64,000 nt of DNA from Kluyvera cryocrescens NBRC 102467 (GCF_001571285.1 NZ_BCTM01000017.1:61610-125609); one strand, 5' to 3'; positions 8,622 through 19,364 are shown, counted from the stretch's first letter. Program-made: numbers and translations. Notes: generated from the letters alone by a model not told the origin.

Positions 8622-9218
8622 CTACCACTGCCACACTTTGGCGGGGGTGACGACGGCGGGAAGGGGGATATCCCACTCTTCTACCGGCAGAGCTTCTACC
8701 TGCTGGCAGTCATGCGCGTAGCCAACGGGCTGAATGCCGTGCGCCTGCCAGTTTTGCAAGGTGCGATCGTAAAAACCGCCGCCCATGCCTAAACGCTGCC
8801 CGTGTTCATCAAAGGCAACCAGCGGGGTAATCAATACGTCAAGCTGATCTAGCGGCAGTACATCCCGTACGTCGAGTTTTGGCTCGCTGATTTTCAGGCG
8901 ATTTGTCACTAGCTGACTTTGCGGATGATAGTGAAGGAAGAGCAAATTACCCGCACTAAACGGGTGCAGTACCGGTAAATACACGCGCTTGCCAGCCTGC
9001 CAGAGCTGTTCAATCAATGGTTGGGTATCGAGCTCACCGTCAAAGGACAAAAACACGGCGACGGTTTGCGCCATAACGACCGGAGGCCAGGCCAGCATAC
9101 GGGCAGCGGCCTGTTGGCCAAACTCAATTTGTTGTGCTGAGGTGAGCGCACGACGACGCTGCCGGATAAACTGGCGAATGTCTTGTCGGGAGAGAATATG
9201 CACTGGAAGCTGTGTCAT
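8622..9218 (-). CDS. fau: 5-formyltetrahydrofolate cyclo-ligase (YgfA/Fau)
   Basis: Converts 5-formyltetrahydrofolate with ATP to 5,10-methenyltetrahydrofolate, recycling folate. In E. coli it has been linked to persister formation. The 198-residue frame carries FLSFDGELDTQPLIEQLW, the family motif RLGMGGGFYDRTL (about 145-157) and PVGYAHDCQ. An internal Met-free alignment to the shorter E. coli annotation would start at IRQRRRAL. ATG at 9218 lies 20 bases downstream of the 6S RNA 3' end. As in E. coli, it is almost certainly co-transcribed with ssrS, which is then processed out. Confidence 0.93.
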   Translation of the reverse strand: MTQLPVHILSRQDIRQFIRQRRRALTSAQQIEFGQQAAARMLAWPPVVMAQTVAVFLSFDGELDTQPLIEQLWQAGKRVYLPVLHPFSAGNLLFLHYHPQSQLVTNRLKISEPKLDVRDVLPLDQLDVLITPLVAFDEHGQRLGMGGGFYDRTLQNWQAHGIQPVGYAHDCQQVEALPVEEWDIPLPAVVTPAKVWQW

Positions 9219-9238
9219 AACGACCGGTAGGTAGAAGG

Positions 9239-9422
9239 GGAATCTCCGAGATGCCGCCGCAGGCTGTAACCCTTGAACCCTTGGTTCAAGGTGAATGCGT
9301 CGTCACAGTTTTAAGGCTTCTCGGACGGACCGAGCATGCTCACCAACCATGGAGCGCCACATTCTTGTGGTATGAAATATCGGCTCAGGGGACTGGCCCG
9401 CTTGCGAACATCTCAGAGAAAT
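9239..9422 (-). ncRNA. ssrS: 6S RNA
   Basis: A 184-nt RNA that binds the sigma-70 RNA polymerase holoenzyme in stationary phase by imitating open promoter DNA. The minus strand starts ATTTCTCTGAGATG and ends GAGATTCC. The two ends pair into the closing stem, and the interior holds the conserved CGGACGGACCGAGCATGC region. The sequence is close to E. coli 6S over its full length, and the zapA-ssrS-fau order is the same. Confidence 0.96.
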
Positions 9423-9463
9423 TTTGTCTTCACAGTCACTCTACCATAGTAAACTGCAAAGTG

Positions 9464-9919
<456 letters not shown>

Positions 9920-9951
9920 TCATGAAATTCTCCCAACAATGACGAATGCGC

Positions 9952-10530
9952 ATGTCTATACAGAACGAAATGCCGGGTTACACCGTGGTGAACCAGCAAC
10001 TAAACCAACAAGGGGTGGGTCTGACGCCTGCTGAAATGCACGGCCTGTTAAGCGGCCTGCTGTGCGGCGGCAACAAGGACAGCTCCTGGCAGCCGCTGGT
10101 TCACGACCTGACCAACGAAGGTCTGGCCTTCGGTCACGAACTGGCCCAGTCATTGCGTGCAATGCATGCGGCAACCAGCGATGCGCTGGAAGATGACGGC
10201 TTTCTTTTTCAGCTTTATCTGCCCGATGGCGAGGACGTTAGCGTGTTTGAACGCGCCGATGCGCTCTCTGGCTGGGTGAATCATTTCCTGCTGGGGCTGG
10301 GTATGGTGCAGCCAAAGCTGGATAAAGTGAAAGACGAAACCGGCGAAGCCATTGACGATCTTCGTAATATTGCGCAACTTGGTTATGAAGAAGATGAAGA
10401 CCAGGAAGAGCTGGAGATGTCGCTGGAAGAAATTATCGAATACGTTCGCGTAGCCGCGCTGCTGTGCCACGATACGTTCACCCGCCCGCAGCCGACAGCG
10501 CCTGAAGTTCAAAAACCAACATTACACTAA
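9952..10530 (+). CDS. ygfB: UPF0149 family protein YgfB
   Basis: Small acidic cytosolic protein (192 residues) of the UPF0149 family. In Pseudomonas the homologue affects beta-lactamase expression; its role in enterobacteria is not settled. It matches E. coli YgfB throughout, with [18 protein letters not shown] near the N-terminus, a very acidic segment [16 protein letters not shown] (about 144-159) and the same QKPTLH end. The start may be ATG 9946 or, as chosen, the Met two codons later. It heads the operon ygfB-pepP-ubiH-ubiI and is divergent from zapA. Confidence 0.94.
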   Translation: MSIQNEMPGYTVVNQQLNQQGVGLTPAEMHGLLSGLLCGGNKDSSWQPLVHDLTNEGLAFGHELAQSLRAMHAATSDALEDDGFLFQLYLPDGEDVSVFERADALSGWVNHFLLGLGMVQPKLDKVKDETGEAIDDLRNIAQLGYEEDEDQEELEMSLEEIIEYVRVAALLCHDTFTRPQPTAPEVQKPTLH

Positions 10531-10595
10531 CCGTACCAGCTCCGTTTACCGCGCAAAGACGCCGACGGGGCGCTTAGGGATTGAAAGGAGATGTC

Positions 10596-11912
10596 ATGAC
10601 ACAGCAAGCGTTTCTCCGCCGTCGCCAGCAGCTGCTGGCGCAGATGAAGCCAGGTAGCGCGGCGTTGATTTTTGCCGCGCCAGAGGTGACTCGTAGTGCG
10701 GACTCCGAGTATCCCTATCGCCAGAACAGCGATTTCTGGTACTTCACGGGCTTTAACGAGCCGGAAGCCTTGCTGGTGCTGATTAAAAGCGATGACACTC
10801 ACAACCATAGCGTTCTGTTTAACCGCGTCCGCGATCTGACGGCTGAAATCTGGTTTGGTCGTCGTCTAGGACAAGATGCGGCACCGGAAAAACTGGGTGT
10901 CGATCGCGCGCTGGCATTCAGCGAGATCAATCAGCAGCTGTATCAATTGCTGAACGGTCTGGATGTGATTTATCACGCGCAGGGCGAGTATAGCTGGGCG
11001 GATGAAATCGTCTTCACCGCATTGGATAAGCTGCGTAAAGGATCGCGTCAGAATCTGACCGCGCCGGATTCGATGATCGACTGGCGTCCTATGGTGCATG
11101 AAATGCGCCTGTTCAAAGACAGCGAAGAGATCGAAATCCTGCGTCGCGCAGGTGAAATCAGCGCGCTGGCGCATACCCGCGCAATGGAAAAATGCCGTCC
11201 TGGGATGTTTGAATATCAGTTGGAAGGAGAAATTCTGCATGAGTTCTCCCGCCACGGAGCCCGTTATCCGTCCTACAACACCATCGTCGGCGGTGGTGAA
11301 AATGGCTGTATCCTGCACTACACCGAAAATGAATCCGAGCTGCGCGATGGCGAGCTGGTGCTGATTGATGCTGGCTGTGAATACCTGGGTTACGCCGGGG
11401 ATATCACCCGCACTTTCCCGGTCAATGGTAAATTCAGCCCGGCTCAGCGCGCGATTTATGACATCGTGCTTGCCTCGTTGCATAAAGCGCTTGAGCTGTA
11501 TCGTCCCGGCACCTCTATTCAGGAAGTCACTACCGAAGTCGTGCGTATCATGGTGACTGGCCTGCAGGGGCTGGGGATCCTCAAGGGGGAAGTCGAACAG
11601 TTGATTGCCGATAATGCCCATCGCCCGTTCTTTATGCACGGCCTGAGCCATTGGCTGGGGCTGGATGTTCACGATGTCGGCGCGTACGGCGCCGATCGTT
11701 CTCGCGTGCTGGAGCCTGGTATGGTGCTGACCGTTGAGCCCGGCTTATACATTGCCCCGGATGCTGACGTGCCGGCGGAGTATCGTGGTATCGGTATTCG
11801 CATTGAGGATGACATCCTTATCACCGAAGACGGTAATGAAAACCTCACCGCGACGGTGGTGAAAACGGCCGACGAGATTGAAGCGCTAATGGCGGCGGCG
11901 CGCCAGCTATGA
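10596..11912 (+). CDS. pepP: Xaa-Pro aminopeptidase P
   Basis: Cytosolic manganese metallopeptidase of family M24B that removes the N-terminal residue when proline is second. The 438 residues compare with 441 in E. coli. The N-terminal creatinase-like domain is followed by the pita-bread catalytic domain. Metal ligands are recognisable in LIDAGCEYLGYAGDITRTFPV (the two Asp), HGLSHWLGLDVHDVG (His), TVEPGLYI (Glu) and GIGIRIEDD (Glu). ATG 10596 is preferred because AAGGAGA lies 7 bases ahead; an in-frame ATG at 10581 lies before that site. The stop overlaps the ubiH start by four bases (ATGA), implying translational coupling. Confidence 0.96.
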   Translation: MTQQAFLRRRQQLLAQMKPGSAALIFAAPEVTRSADSEYPYRQNSDFWYFTGFNEPEALLVLIKSDDTHNHSVLFNRVRDLTAEIWFGRRLGQDAAPEKLGVDRALAFSEINQQLYQLLNGLDVIYHAQGEYSWADEIVFTALDKLRKGSRQNLTAPDSMIDWRPMVHEMRLFKDSEEIEILRRAGEISALAHTRAMEKCRPGMFEYQLEGEILHEFSRHGARYPSYNTIVGGGENGCILHYTENESELRDGELVLIDAGCEYLGYAGDITRTFPVNGKFSPAQRAIYDIVLASLHKALELYRPGTSIQEVTTEVVRIMVTGLQGLGILKGEVEQLIADNAHRPFFMHGLSHWLGLDVHDVGAYGADRSRVLEPGMVLTVEPGLYIAPDADVPAEYRGIGIRIEDDILITEDGNENLTATVVKTADEIEALMAAARQL

Positions 11913-13087
11913 GCCTGATTATTGTCGGCGGTGGGATGACCGGCGCGACGCTGGCATTAGCCGTGTCGCACCTCACGGCTGGCCGCTTACCGGTTCATTT
12001 GGTTGAGGCTGCGGATATTAACGCCGCCCAGCATCCGGGGTTTGATGCCCGGGCGATTGCCTTGGCTGCCGGTACCTGCCAGCAGTTGGCGAAAGTCGAT
12101 CTTTGGCAGGCTATCGCTGACTGCGCGACGCCTATCACGACCGTCCACGTGAGCGATCGTGGGCATGCTGGTTTTGTTACTCTTGATGCAGCCGACTACC
12201 GTCTGGCCGCGTTAGGAAATGTCGTTGAGCTGCACGATGTGGGGCAACGCTTATTTGGTTTGCTGCACAAAGCACGCGGCGTAACGCTGCACTGCCCATC
12301 AAGGGTGACGCAGGTGGTACGGCAAACCGACGGCGTCAGCGTCACGCTGGATAACGGCGAAACGCTGAATGGCAAACTGCTCGTGGCCGCTGATGGTTCG
12401 CGCTCGACGCTTGGCGAACAGTGCGGCATTCATTGGCAGCAGGAGCCTTACAACCAGGTCGCGGTCATCGCGAACGTGACCACTGCGGTTGCTCACCAGG
12501 GGCGCGCCTTCGAACGCTTCACCGAACATGGGCCGTTGGCGATGCTACCAATGTCGCAAAACCGCTGCTCGCTGGTGTGGTGTCATCCGCTGGCGCGTCA
12601 TGACGAAGTATTAAGCTGGTCTGATGCGCGTTTTTGTCGTGAGCTGCAGCAAGCGTTCGGTTGGCGATTAGGCCGTATTACGCAGGCCGGTGCGCGCAGC
12701 GCTTATCCGCTTTCGTTGACCACGGCTACGCGAACCGTATCGCATCGCCTGGCGCTGGTCGGCAACGCGGCGCAGACGTTGCATCCGATTGCAGGTCAAG
12801 GATTCAATCTCGGTATGCGCGATGTGATGACGCTGGCGGAAACGTTGACGCAGGCGCATCACGCCCACCAGGATATCGGCGACTACGCGCTACTTTGTCA
12901 GTATCAACGCCAGCGCGCGGAGGATAAATCCGCCACCATCGGCGTCACTGATAGCCTGGTACATCTGTTTGCTAATCGCTGGGTACCGCTGGTTGTCGGG
13001 CGTAACGCAGGGCTGATGGCGATGGAATTGTTTACCCCTGCACGCGATTGGCTCGCGCAGCGGACGCTGGGCTGGGTCGCCCGCTAA
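11909..13087 (+). CDS. ubiH: 2-octaprenyl-6-methoxyphenol hydroxylase UbiH
   Basis: FAD-dependent monooxygenase that hydroxylates the C1 position of the ubiquinone precursor ring. It is part of the cytosolic/peripheral Ubi complex. The 392 residues hold the N-terminal dinucleotide fold (IIVGGGMTGATLALA), the DG motif (VAADGSRSTLGE, about 151-162) and the second FAD motif (GNAAQTLHPIAGQGFNLGMR, about 284-303). The G-N-A-A form replaces the commoner G-D-A-A. It is coupled to pepP by a four-base overlap and is followed 19 bases later by ubiI. Confidence 0.96.
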   Translation: MSLIIVGGGMTGATLALAVSHLTAGRLPVHLVEAADINAAQHPGFDARAIALAAGTCQQLAKVDLWQAIADCATPITTVHVSDRGHAGFVTLDAADYRLAALGNVVELHDVGQRLFGLLHKARGVTLHCPSRVTQVVRQTDGVSVTLDNGETLNGKLLVAADGSRSTLGEQCGIHWQQEPYNQVAVIANVTTAVAHQGRAFERFTEHGPLAMLPMSQNRCSLVWCHPLARHDEVLSWSDARFCRELQQAFGWRLGRITQAGARSAYPLSLTTATRTVSHRLALVGNAAQTLHPIAGQGFNLGMRDVMTLAETLTQAHHAHQDIGDYALLCQYQRQRAEDKSATIGVTDSLVHLFANRWVPLVVGRNAGLMAMELFTPARDWLAQRTLGWVAR

Positions 13088-13106
13088 GAGCAGTTAAGGA
13101 GTTAAT

Positions 13107-14309
13107 GTGCAAAGTGTTGATGTTGCCATCGTAGGCGGTGGAATGGTCGGGCTGGCGGTGGCCTGCGGTTTACAGGGCAGCGGCCTGCGGGTAGCGGTAC
13201 TGGAACAATCGCAGCCACAGGCGCTGGCCGCCGATGCGCCACCGGCGCTGCGCGTGTCGGCGATTAATGCCGGCAGCGAAAAACTGTTGTCAAAGCTGGA
13301 CGTTTGGTCGGCCATTGTCGCTCAGCGTGCCAGTTGCTATCACGGTATGGAAGTGTGGGATAAAGACAGTTTTGGCCGCATCGCGTTTGACGATCGCAGC
13401 ATGGGCTACAGCCATCTCGGCCATATCGTCGAGAATGCGGTTATCCATCAGGCCCTTTGGCAGAAAGCCGAACGCTGTGCCGACGTGACGCTGATGGCGC
13501 CTGCCGAACTCCAGCAAGTGGTGTGGGGCGAGAACGAAGCTTTTCTGACGCTGAAAGACGGCAACATGCTGACCGCTCGTCTGGTGGTCGGGGCCGATGG
13601 CGCCAACTCCTGGCTGCGCAATAAGGCTGATATTCCGCTGACCTTCTGGGATTATCGCCATCACGCGCTGGTGGCGACGGTACGCACTGAAGAGCCGCAC
13701 GAAGCCGTTGCGCGTCAGTGCTTCCACGGAGAAGGGATCCTGGCGTTTCTGCCGCTGTCCGATCCACACCTGTGCTCTATCGTGTGGTCACTATCACCGC
13801 AGGAAGCTGAACGGATGCAGCAGGCCAGTGACGCCGATTTTAATCAGGCATTGAACATTGCCTTCGATAATCGTTTGGGGCTGTGTCAGGTCGAAAGTGA
13901 ACGGCAAATCTATCCGCTGACTGGCCGCTATGCGCGCCAGTTTGCTGCTCATCGCCTGGCGCTGGTCGGCGATGCGGCGCACACCATTCATCCGTTAGCC
14001 GGGCAGGGCGTGAATCTGGGCTTTATGGATGCCGCGGAACTTATCGATGAGCTCAAACGCCTGCATGCGCAGGGCAAAGACATAGGGCAGCATTTCTATC
14101 TGCGCCGCTATGAGCGCAGCCGCAAGCACAGCGCTGCGCTGATGCTGGCGGGAATGCAGGGTTTCCGCGAACTGTTCGCGGGCGAAAACCCGGCGAAAAA
14201 ACTGCTGCGTGATATTGGTCTGAAGTTGGCGGATACGCTGCCCGGAGTAAAACCGCAGTTGATTCGTCAGGCGATGGGTCTGAATGACCTGCCCGAGTGG
14301 CTTCGTTAA
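13107..14309 (+). CDS. ubiI: 2-octaprenylphenol hydroxylase UbiI
   Basis: FAD monooxygenase that hydroxylates C5 of the ring in aerobic ubiquinone synthesis (formerly VisC). The 400 residues match E. coli. Motifs are VAIVGGGMVGLAVACGLQG (about 5-23), VVGADGANSWLRN (about 157-169) and VGDAAHTIHPLAGQGVNLGF (about 288-307). The start is GTG at 13107, preceded by TTAAGGAG. It is the last gene of ygfB-pepP-ubiH-ubiI. Confidence 0.96.
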   Translation: MQSVDVAIVGGGMVGLAVACGLQGSGLRVAVLEQSQPQALAADAPPALRVSAINAGSEKLLSKLDVWSAIVAQRASCYHGMEVWDKDSFGRIAFDDRSMGYSHLGHIVENAVIHQALWQKAERCADVTLMAPAELQQVVWGENEAFLTLKDGNMLTARLVVGADGANSWLRNKADIPLTFWDYRHHALVATVRTEEPHEAVARQCFHGEGILAFLPLSDPHLCSIVWSLSPQEAERMQQASDADFNQALNIAFDNRLGLCQVESERQIYPLTGRYARQFAAHRLALVGDAAHTIHPLAGQGVNLGFMDAAELIDELKRLHAQGKDIGQHFYLRRYERSRKHSAALMLAGMQGFRELFAGENPAKKLLRDIGLKLADTLPGVKPQLIRQAMGLNDLPEWLR

Positions 14310-14701
14310 GCCGATCACACTTTTCCTCCCGGCGGCTCTGCCGGGGGGCTTCCCCCTCATTTGAAAAAATCTAATTTTACGCCATTTTTCGCATTAGATT
14401 TTTTAATCCACTCGTTTTCATGTTACGAAAAACACGCCTGCTTTTCCGCATGAAATATCATCTTATGCTGAATGTCTCGCCATTATTGTTAATTATATGT
14501 GGCGTATTTCGCTTTTTTGCAGTTGATCATTCTGTATGATTTTTGGCGGCTTTTGGTCATAAGCTAATGTGATGTCCCTTTTTTCCCGATGGTTTAGCAC
14601 GGTGTTCGGTGGTAAGTTCAGGGAAAAGAGAACGTTTGCGTCGGCACCTGAAAGGGCGTCGTCGTTAGTTTTTGTGGTGCGATATATTCAACGAGGACAT
14701 G
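14310..14701 (+). promoter_or_regulatory. Control region of the glycine cleavage operon
   Basis: This 392-base gene-free region is AT-rich in its centre. It contains a perfect 12-bp inverted repeat, AAAAAATCTAAT (14364-14375) and ATTAGATTTTTT (14393-14404), with a 17-base spacer. It could serve as the end of the ubiI transcript. CTAAT motifs occur at 14371-14375, in reverse (ATTAG) at 14393-14397, and at 14564-14568. CTAAT is the shared element of GcvA sites at E. coli gcvTHP, which is also controlled by Lrp, PurR and CRP. GcvA assignment here is inferred from the motif and position. Confidence 0.55.
14328..14345 (+). terminator. Possible hairpin terminator after ubiI
   Basis: CCCGGC (14328-14333) pairs with GCCGGG (14340-14345) just after the ubiI stop. 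It lacks a T tract. The longer A/T-flanked repeat at 14364-14404 may do the terminating instead. Confidence 0.4.
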
Positions 14702-15796
14702 ATGGCTCAACAAACGCCTTTGTATGACCAGCACGTGTTATGTGGCGCGCGCATGGTAGATTTCCACGGCTGGATGATGCCGCTGCACTATGGCTCGCAG
14801 ATTGATGAGCACCACGCGGTGCGTACTGATGCCGGGATGTTCGATGTGTCGCATATGACCATCGTTGATCTGCACGGCAGCCGGACCCGCGAGTTCCTGC
14901 GCTACCTGCTGGCGAACGATGTCGCCAAGCTCACCAAACCCGGTAAAGCGCTTTATAGCGGTATGCTAAATGCATCGGGTGGCGTAATTGATGATCTCAT
15001 CGTTTACTACCTGACCGAAGATTATTTCCGCCTTGTCGTCAACTCAGCTACCCGCGAAAAAGACCTCTCCTGGATTACCCAACACGCCGAACCGTATGCC
15101 ATTGATATCACTGTCCGTGACGACCTGTCGCTGATTGCGGTACAGGGCCCGAACGCCCAGGCGAAAGCAACCAGCTTGTTTAGCGATGAACAGCGTCACG
15201 CGGTTGAAGGGATGAAACCTTTCTTTGGCGTGCAGGCGGGTGATTTCTTTATCGCCACCACCGGCTACACCGGTGAAGCTGGCTATGAAATTGCGCTGCC
15301 GAAAGAGCAGGCCGCTGATTTCTGGCAGAAACTGGTGCAGGCGGGCGTGAAGCCTTGCGGTCTGGGCGCGCGCGATACGCTGCGTCTTGAGGCTGGCATG
15401 AACCTGTACGGCCAGGAGATGGACGAAAGTATCTCTCCGCTGGCGGCAAATATGGGCTGGACTATCGCCTGGGAGCCGGCTGAGCGTAACTTTATCGGTC
15501 GCGAAGTGCTGGAGCTGGAACGTGAGAAAGGCACCGAACAGTTGGTTGGCTTGGTGATGACTGAAAAAGGCGTGCTGCGCGGCGAACTGCCGGTCCGCTT
15601 TACCGATGCCAATGGCAACGCCCGTGAAGGGGTGATCACCAGCGGAACGTTCTCGCCGACGTTAGGCCACAGTATTGCACTGGCTCGCGTCCCGGCTGGA
15701 ATTGGCGAGACGGCGATTGTGCAGATCCGTAACCGTGAAATGCCGGTGAAGGTCACGAAACCTATTTTTGTACGTAACGGTAAATCCGTAGCGTAA
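14702..15796 (+). CDS. gcvT: Glycine cleavage system T protein (aminomethyltransferase)
   Basis: Transfers the methylene group from aminomethyl-lipoyl H protein to tetrahydrofolate and releases ammonia. The 364 residues match E. coli. Conserved parts include [14 protein letters not shown] near the N-terminus, [16 protein letters not shown], the folate site [14 protein letters not shown] (about 184-197) and [19 protein letters not shown]. Two adjacent in-frame ATGs (14699, 14702) follow an ACGAGGAC ribosome site. The second gives the usual [11 protein letters not shown]. It is the first gene of gcvTHP. Confidence 0.96.
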   Translation: MAQQTPLYDQHVLCGARMVDFHGWMMPLHYGSQIDEHHAVRTDAGMFDVSHMTIVDLHGSRTREFLRYLLANDVAKLTKPGKALYSGMLNASGGVIDDLIVYYLTEDYFRLVVNSATREKDLSWITQHAEPYAIDITVRDDLSLIAVQGPNAQAKATSLFSDEQRHAVEGMKPFFGVQAGDFFIATTGYTGEAGYEIALPKEQAADFWQKLVQAGVKPCGLGARDTLRLEAGMNLYGQEMDESISPLAANMGWTIAWEPAERNFIGREVLELEREKGTEQLVGLVMTEKGVLRGELPVRFTDANGNAREGVITSGTFSPTLGHSIALARVPAGIGETAIVQIRNREMPVKVTKPIFVRNGKSVA

Positions 15797-15822
15797 CCCA
15801 TTATTATTCTGGAGATTCTTTG

Positions 15823-16212
15823 ATGAGCAACGTACCAGCAGAACTGAAATACAGTAAAGAACATGAATGGCTGCGCAAAGAAGCTGACGGCAGCTACACC
15901 GTCGGCATCACCGAGCACGCGCAGGAATTACTGGGCGACATGGTGTTTGTTGACCTGCCGGAAGTGGGTGCCACGGTGAGCGCTGGCGACGACTGCGCGG
16001 TAGCTGAGTCCGTTAAAGCGGCCTCCGATATTTACGCACCAATCAGCGGCGAAATTGTGGCCGTCAACGATGAGCTGGGCGACTCTCCGGAGCTGGTTAA
16101 CAGCGAACCGTACGCCGGTGGCTGGATCTTCAAAATCAAAGCCAGCGACGAAGCCGAAGTTGCCGCGCTGCTGGATGCGACCGCATACGAAGCTCTGCTC
16201 GAAGACGAATAA
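15823..16212 (+). CDS. gcvH: Glycine cleavage system H protein
   Basis: Small lipoyl carrier (129 residues) that shuttles the aminomethyl group between P, T and L proteins. The lipoylated lysine is Lys65 counting Met, within [11 protein letters not shown]. The flanking sandwich fold is intact ([19 protein letters not shown]). ATG 15823 has GGAGAT upstream. A TTG three bases earlier is in frame but unnecessary. Its TAA is already part of the ERIC element that separates it from gcvP. Confidence 0.96.
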   Translation: MSNVPAELKYSKEHEWLRKEADGSYTVGITEHAQELLGDMVFVDLPEVGATVSAGDDCAVAESVKAASDIYAPISGEIVAVNDELGDSPELVNSEPYAGGWIFKIKASDEAEVAALLDATAYEALLEDE

Positions 16213-16339
16213 ATACGCTTCATACTTCGCGCTGCAGGCGCGTTGGCTGCGTTCGTTCAGCCCAGTCACGTACTTATGTACGCTCCTGGGCATTCACTTA
16301 CTTGCCGCCTCCCTGCAACGTGAATTATTTTGCGTATTT
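16211..16339. repeat. ERIC element between gcvH and gcvP
   Basis: This 129-base palindromic element has inverted ends AAATACGC (16211-16218) and GCGTATTT (16332-16339). Its core, CCCAGTCACGTACTT then ATGTACGCTCCTGGGCATTC, matches the enterobacterial repetitive intergenic consensus, from which the ERIC-PCR primers derive, with few changes. It lies inside the gcvTHP operon and begins within the gcvH stop codon. Confidence 0.9.
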
Positions 16340-16348
16340 GGCGTAGTT

Positions 16349-16382
16349 TGTAGGCCTGGTAAGCGAAGCACCACCGGGCAAC
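16349..16382. repeat. REP element
   Basis: GTAGGCCTGGTAAGCGAAGC followed by ACCACCGGGCAA forms the imperfect stem of enterobacterial REP sequences (GCCTGGT paired with ACCGGGC-type bases). It follows the ERIC element by ten bases and precedes gcvP by about 47 bases. Confidence 0.75.
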
Positions 16383-16429
16383 TTAGTTAGACAATCACGA
16401 TTCACCGCACGTTTCAGGAACCATCGCTC

Positions 16430-19303
16430 ATGACACAGACTTTAAGCCAGCTTGAAAACCGTGGCGCGTTTATTGAACGTCACATCGGGCCGGATGCCCA
16501 GCAGCAGCAAGAGATGCTCAAAACAGTTGGCGCGGATTCATTAAACGCACTGATTGGGCAGATCGTGCCGAAAGATATCCAGCTTGCCACGCCGCCGCAG
16601 GTAGGCGACGCCACCACAGAATTCGCCGCGCTGGCGGAGCTGAAGGCGATTGCCGGCCGCAACAAGCGCTTTAAGTCATACATTGGCATGGGCTATGCCC
16701 CCGTGCAGTTGCCGCCGGTTATCCTGCGCAATATGCTGGAAAACCCGGGCTGGTATACCGCGTATACGCCGTATCAGCCGGAAGTCTCTCAGGGCCGCCT
16801 CGAAGCACTGCTCAATTTCCAGCAGGTTACGCTGGATCTGACCGGGCTTGATATGGCTTCCGCTTCGCTGTTGGATGAAGCGACCGCCGCCGCCGAAGCG
16901 ATGGCGATGGCTAAGCGCGTGAGCAAACTGAAAAATGCGAACCGTTTCTTTGTGGCAGCCGACGTGCATCCGCAAACGCTGGATGTGGTCCGTACCCGTG
17001 CAGAAACCTTCGGCTTCGACGTGATTGTTGATGATGCAGCCAAAGCGCTGGATCACCAGGACGTGTTTGGCGTGCTGTTGCAGCAAGTAGGCACGACCGG
17101 TGAAGTTCACGACTACTCTGCGCTGATAGCAGAGCTGAAATCCCGCAAGGTGGTGGTCAGCGTTGCTGCAGATTTCATGGCGCTGGTGCTGTTAACTGCA
17201 CCGGGTAAACAAGGGGCGGACATTGTCTTCGGCTCCGCTCAACGCTTCGGCGTACCGATGGGCTACGGTGGCCCGCACGCGGCGTTCTTTGCCGCTAAAG
17301 ATGAATTCAAACGCGCCATGCCTGGCCGTATTATCGGCGTATCGAAAGATGCCGCTGGCAATACCGCACTGCGCATGGCGATGCAGACTCGTGAGCAGCA
17401 TATCCGCCGCGAGAAAGCCAACTCCAACATTTGTACTTCCCAGGTTCTGCTGGCGAATATCGCCAGCCTGTACGCGGTATACCATGGCCCGGTTGGCCTG
17501 AAACGTATTGCTAACCGCATTCACCGCCTGACCGATATTCTGGCCGCCGGCCTGCAGCAAAAAGGTCAGAAACTGCGCCACACTCACTACTTTGACACGC
17601 TGTGTGTAGAAGTGGCAGATAAAGCCGCGGTGCTGGCGCGTGCGCAGGCTGCTGAAATTAACCTGCGTAGCGACATCCTGAACGCCGTGGGCATCACCCT
17701 GAACGAAACGACCAGCCGCGAAGATGTGCTGAGCCTGTTTAGCGTGATTCTGGGCGACAACCACGGCCTGGACATCGACACCCTCGACAAAGACGTGGCG
17801 CTCGATAGCCGCTCTATCCCGCAAGCGATGCAGCGTGATGACGCAATCCTGAGTCATCCGGTGTTTAATCGTTATCACAGCGAAACCGAGATGATGCGCT
17901 ATATGCACTCTCTGGAACGCAAAGATCTGGCGCTGAATCAGGCGATGATCCCACTGGGATCTTGCACCATGAAGCTGAACGCCGCGGCGGAAATGATCCC
18001 AATCACTTGGCCAGAATTTGCTGAACTGCACCCGTTCTGCCCGGTTGAGCAGGCTGAAGGCTATCATCAGATGATCGGTCAGCTTTCCGATTGGCTGGTG
18101 AAGTTAACCGGTTATGACGCACTGTGCATGCAGCCGAACTCCGGCGCGCAGGGCGAATATGCCGGCCTGCTGGCGATTCGTCACTACCACGAAAGCCGCA
18201 ACGATGGTCACCGTGATATCTGCCTGATCCCAAGCTCTGCGCACGGTACCAATCCGGCTTCTGCGCAAATGGCGGGGATGCAGGTAGTGGTGGTGGCCTG
18301 CGATAAGAACGGCAACATCGATCTGGCCGATCTGCGTGCCAAAGCAGAACAGCACGCGGCGAATCTCTCTTGCATCATGGTGACTTACCCGTCCACCCAC
18401 GGCGTGTATGAAGAGACCATCCGTGAAGTGTGTGAAATCGTCCACCAGTTTGGCGGCCAGGTTTACCTCGATGGCGCGAACATGAACGCGCAGGTTGGTA
18501 TTACCTCGCCGGGCTTTATCGGCGCGGACGTTTCGCATCTTAACCTGCATAAAACCTTCTGTATCCCGCACGGCGGCGGCGGCCCAGGTATGGGGCCAAT
18601 CGGCGTGAAAGCGCACCTCGCACCGTTCGTTCCGGGGCACAGCGTAGTGCATATCGAAGGGATGCTGACCCGTCAGGGTGCGGTTTCCGCAGCACCATTC
18701 GGCAGCGCTTCTATTCTGCCAATCAGCTGGATGTACATCCGCATGATGGGCGCGGAAGGGCTGAAACAGGCAAGTCAGGTCGCCATCCTTAACGCTAACT
18801 ACATTGCTACCCGTCTGAAAGACGCTTATCCGGTGCTGTACACCGGTCGCGACGGCCACGTGGCGCATGAATGTATTCTGGATATTCGCCCGTTAAAAGA
18901 AGAGACGGGGATCAGCGAGCTGGATATCGCTAAGCGTCTTATCGACTACGGTTTCCATGCGCCAACGATGTCCTTCCCGGTAGCGGGGACGCTGATGGTT
19001 GAGCCGACGGAATCAGAAAGCAAAGCCGAATTGGATCGCTTTATCGATGCCATGCTGGCAATCCGCAGCGAGATTGAGCGCGTGAAAGCCGGTGAATGGA
19101 CGCTGGAAGACAACCCGCTGGTCAACTCTCCGCATACCCAGAATGAGCTGGTGGCAGAGTGGAACCACGGCTACAGCCGTGAAGTTGCCGTCTTCCCGGC
19201 GGGCATGGCGATCAAGTACTGGCCGACGGTGAAACGTCTTGATGACGTTTACGGCGACCGTAACCTGTTCTGCTCATGCGTACCGATGAGCGAATACCAG
19301 TAA
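16430..19303 (+). CDS. gcvP: Glycine dehydrogenase (decarboxylating), P protein
   Basis: Pyridoxal-phosphate enzyme that decarboxylates glycine and passes the aminomethyl group to the lipoyl arm of GcvH. The 957 residues equal the usual length and comprise two homologous halves. The PLP lysine is Lys708 in [33 protein letters not shown] and the glycine-rich loop are also intact. ATG 16430 lies 217 bases after gcvH, a gap filled by ERIC and REP elements that could form RNA stems or processing sites in the operon mRNA. A TTCG-loop terminator follows at 19326. Confidence 0.97.
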   Translation: MTQTLSQLENRGAFIERHIGPDAQQQQEMLKTVGADSLNALIGQIVPKDIQLATPPQVGDATTEFAALAELKAIAGRNKRFKSYIGMGYAPVQLPPVILRNMLENPGWYTAYTPYQPEVSQGRLEALLNFQQVTLDLTGLDMASASLLDEATAAAEAMAMAKRVSKLKNANRFFVAADVHPQTLDVVRTRAETFGFDVIVDDAAKALDHQDVFGVLLQQVGTTGEVHDYSALIAELKSRKVVVSVAADFMALVLLTAPGKQGADIVFGSAQRFGVPMGYGGPHAAFFAAKDEFKRAMPGRIIGVSKDAAGNTALRMAMQTREQHIRREKANSNICTSQVLLANIASLYAVYHGPVGLKRIANRIHRLTDILAAGLQQKGQKLRHTHYFDTLCVEVADKAAVLARAQAAEINLRSDILNAVGITLNETTSREDVLSLFSVILGDNHGLDIDTLDKDVALDSRSIPQAMQRDDAILSHPVFNRYHSETEMMRYMHSLERKDLALNQAMIPLGSCTMKLNAAAEMIPITWPEFAELHPFCPVEQAEGYHQMIGQLSDWLVKLTGYDALCMQPNSGAQGEYAGLLAIRHYHESRNDGHRDICLIPSSAHGTNPASAQMAGMQVVVVACDKNGNIDLADLRAKAEQHAANLSCIMVTYPSTHGVYEETIREVCEIVHQFGGQVYLDGANMNAQVGITSPGFIGADVSHLNLHKTFCIPHGGGGPGMGPIGVKAHLAPFVPGHSVVHIEGMLTRQGAVSAAPFGSASILPISWMYIRMMGAEGLKQASQVAILNANYIATRLKDAYPVLYTGRDGHVAHECILDIRPLKEETGISELDIAKRLIDYGFHAPTMSFPVAGTLMVEPTESESKAELDRFIDAMLAIRSEIERVKAGEWTLEDNPLVNSPHTQNELVAEWNHGYSREVAVFPAGMAIKYWPTVKRLDDVYGDRNLFCSCVPMSEYQ

Positions 19304-19325
19304 TCCGCGAGTGACACTATCTTTT

Positions 19326-19352
19326 AAAGGCGCTTCGGCGCCTTTATTTTTT
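19326..19352 (+). terminator. Terminator of gcvTHP
   Basis: AAAGGCGC (19326-19333) pairs perfectly with GCGCCTTT (19338-19345) around a TTCG loop, followed by ATTTTTT. It ends just before the ygfF ribosome site. Confidence 0.93.
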
Positions 19353-19364
19353 GGGGAGAATGGG

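Noticed and set aside
10866..11672. A 268-codon open frame opposite pepP
   Set aside because: It is a shadow of the conserved pepP reading frame with no ribosome site or domain.
17192..18067. A 291-codon open frame opposite gcvP
   Set aside because: It is antisense to conserved gcvP sequence, has no family features, and matches the pattern of high-GC shadow frames.
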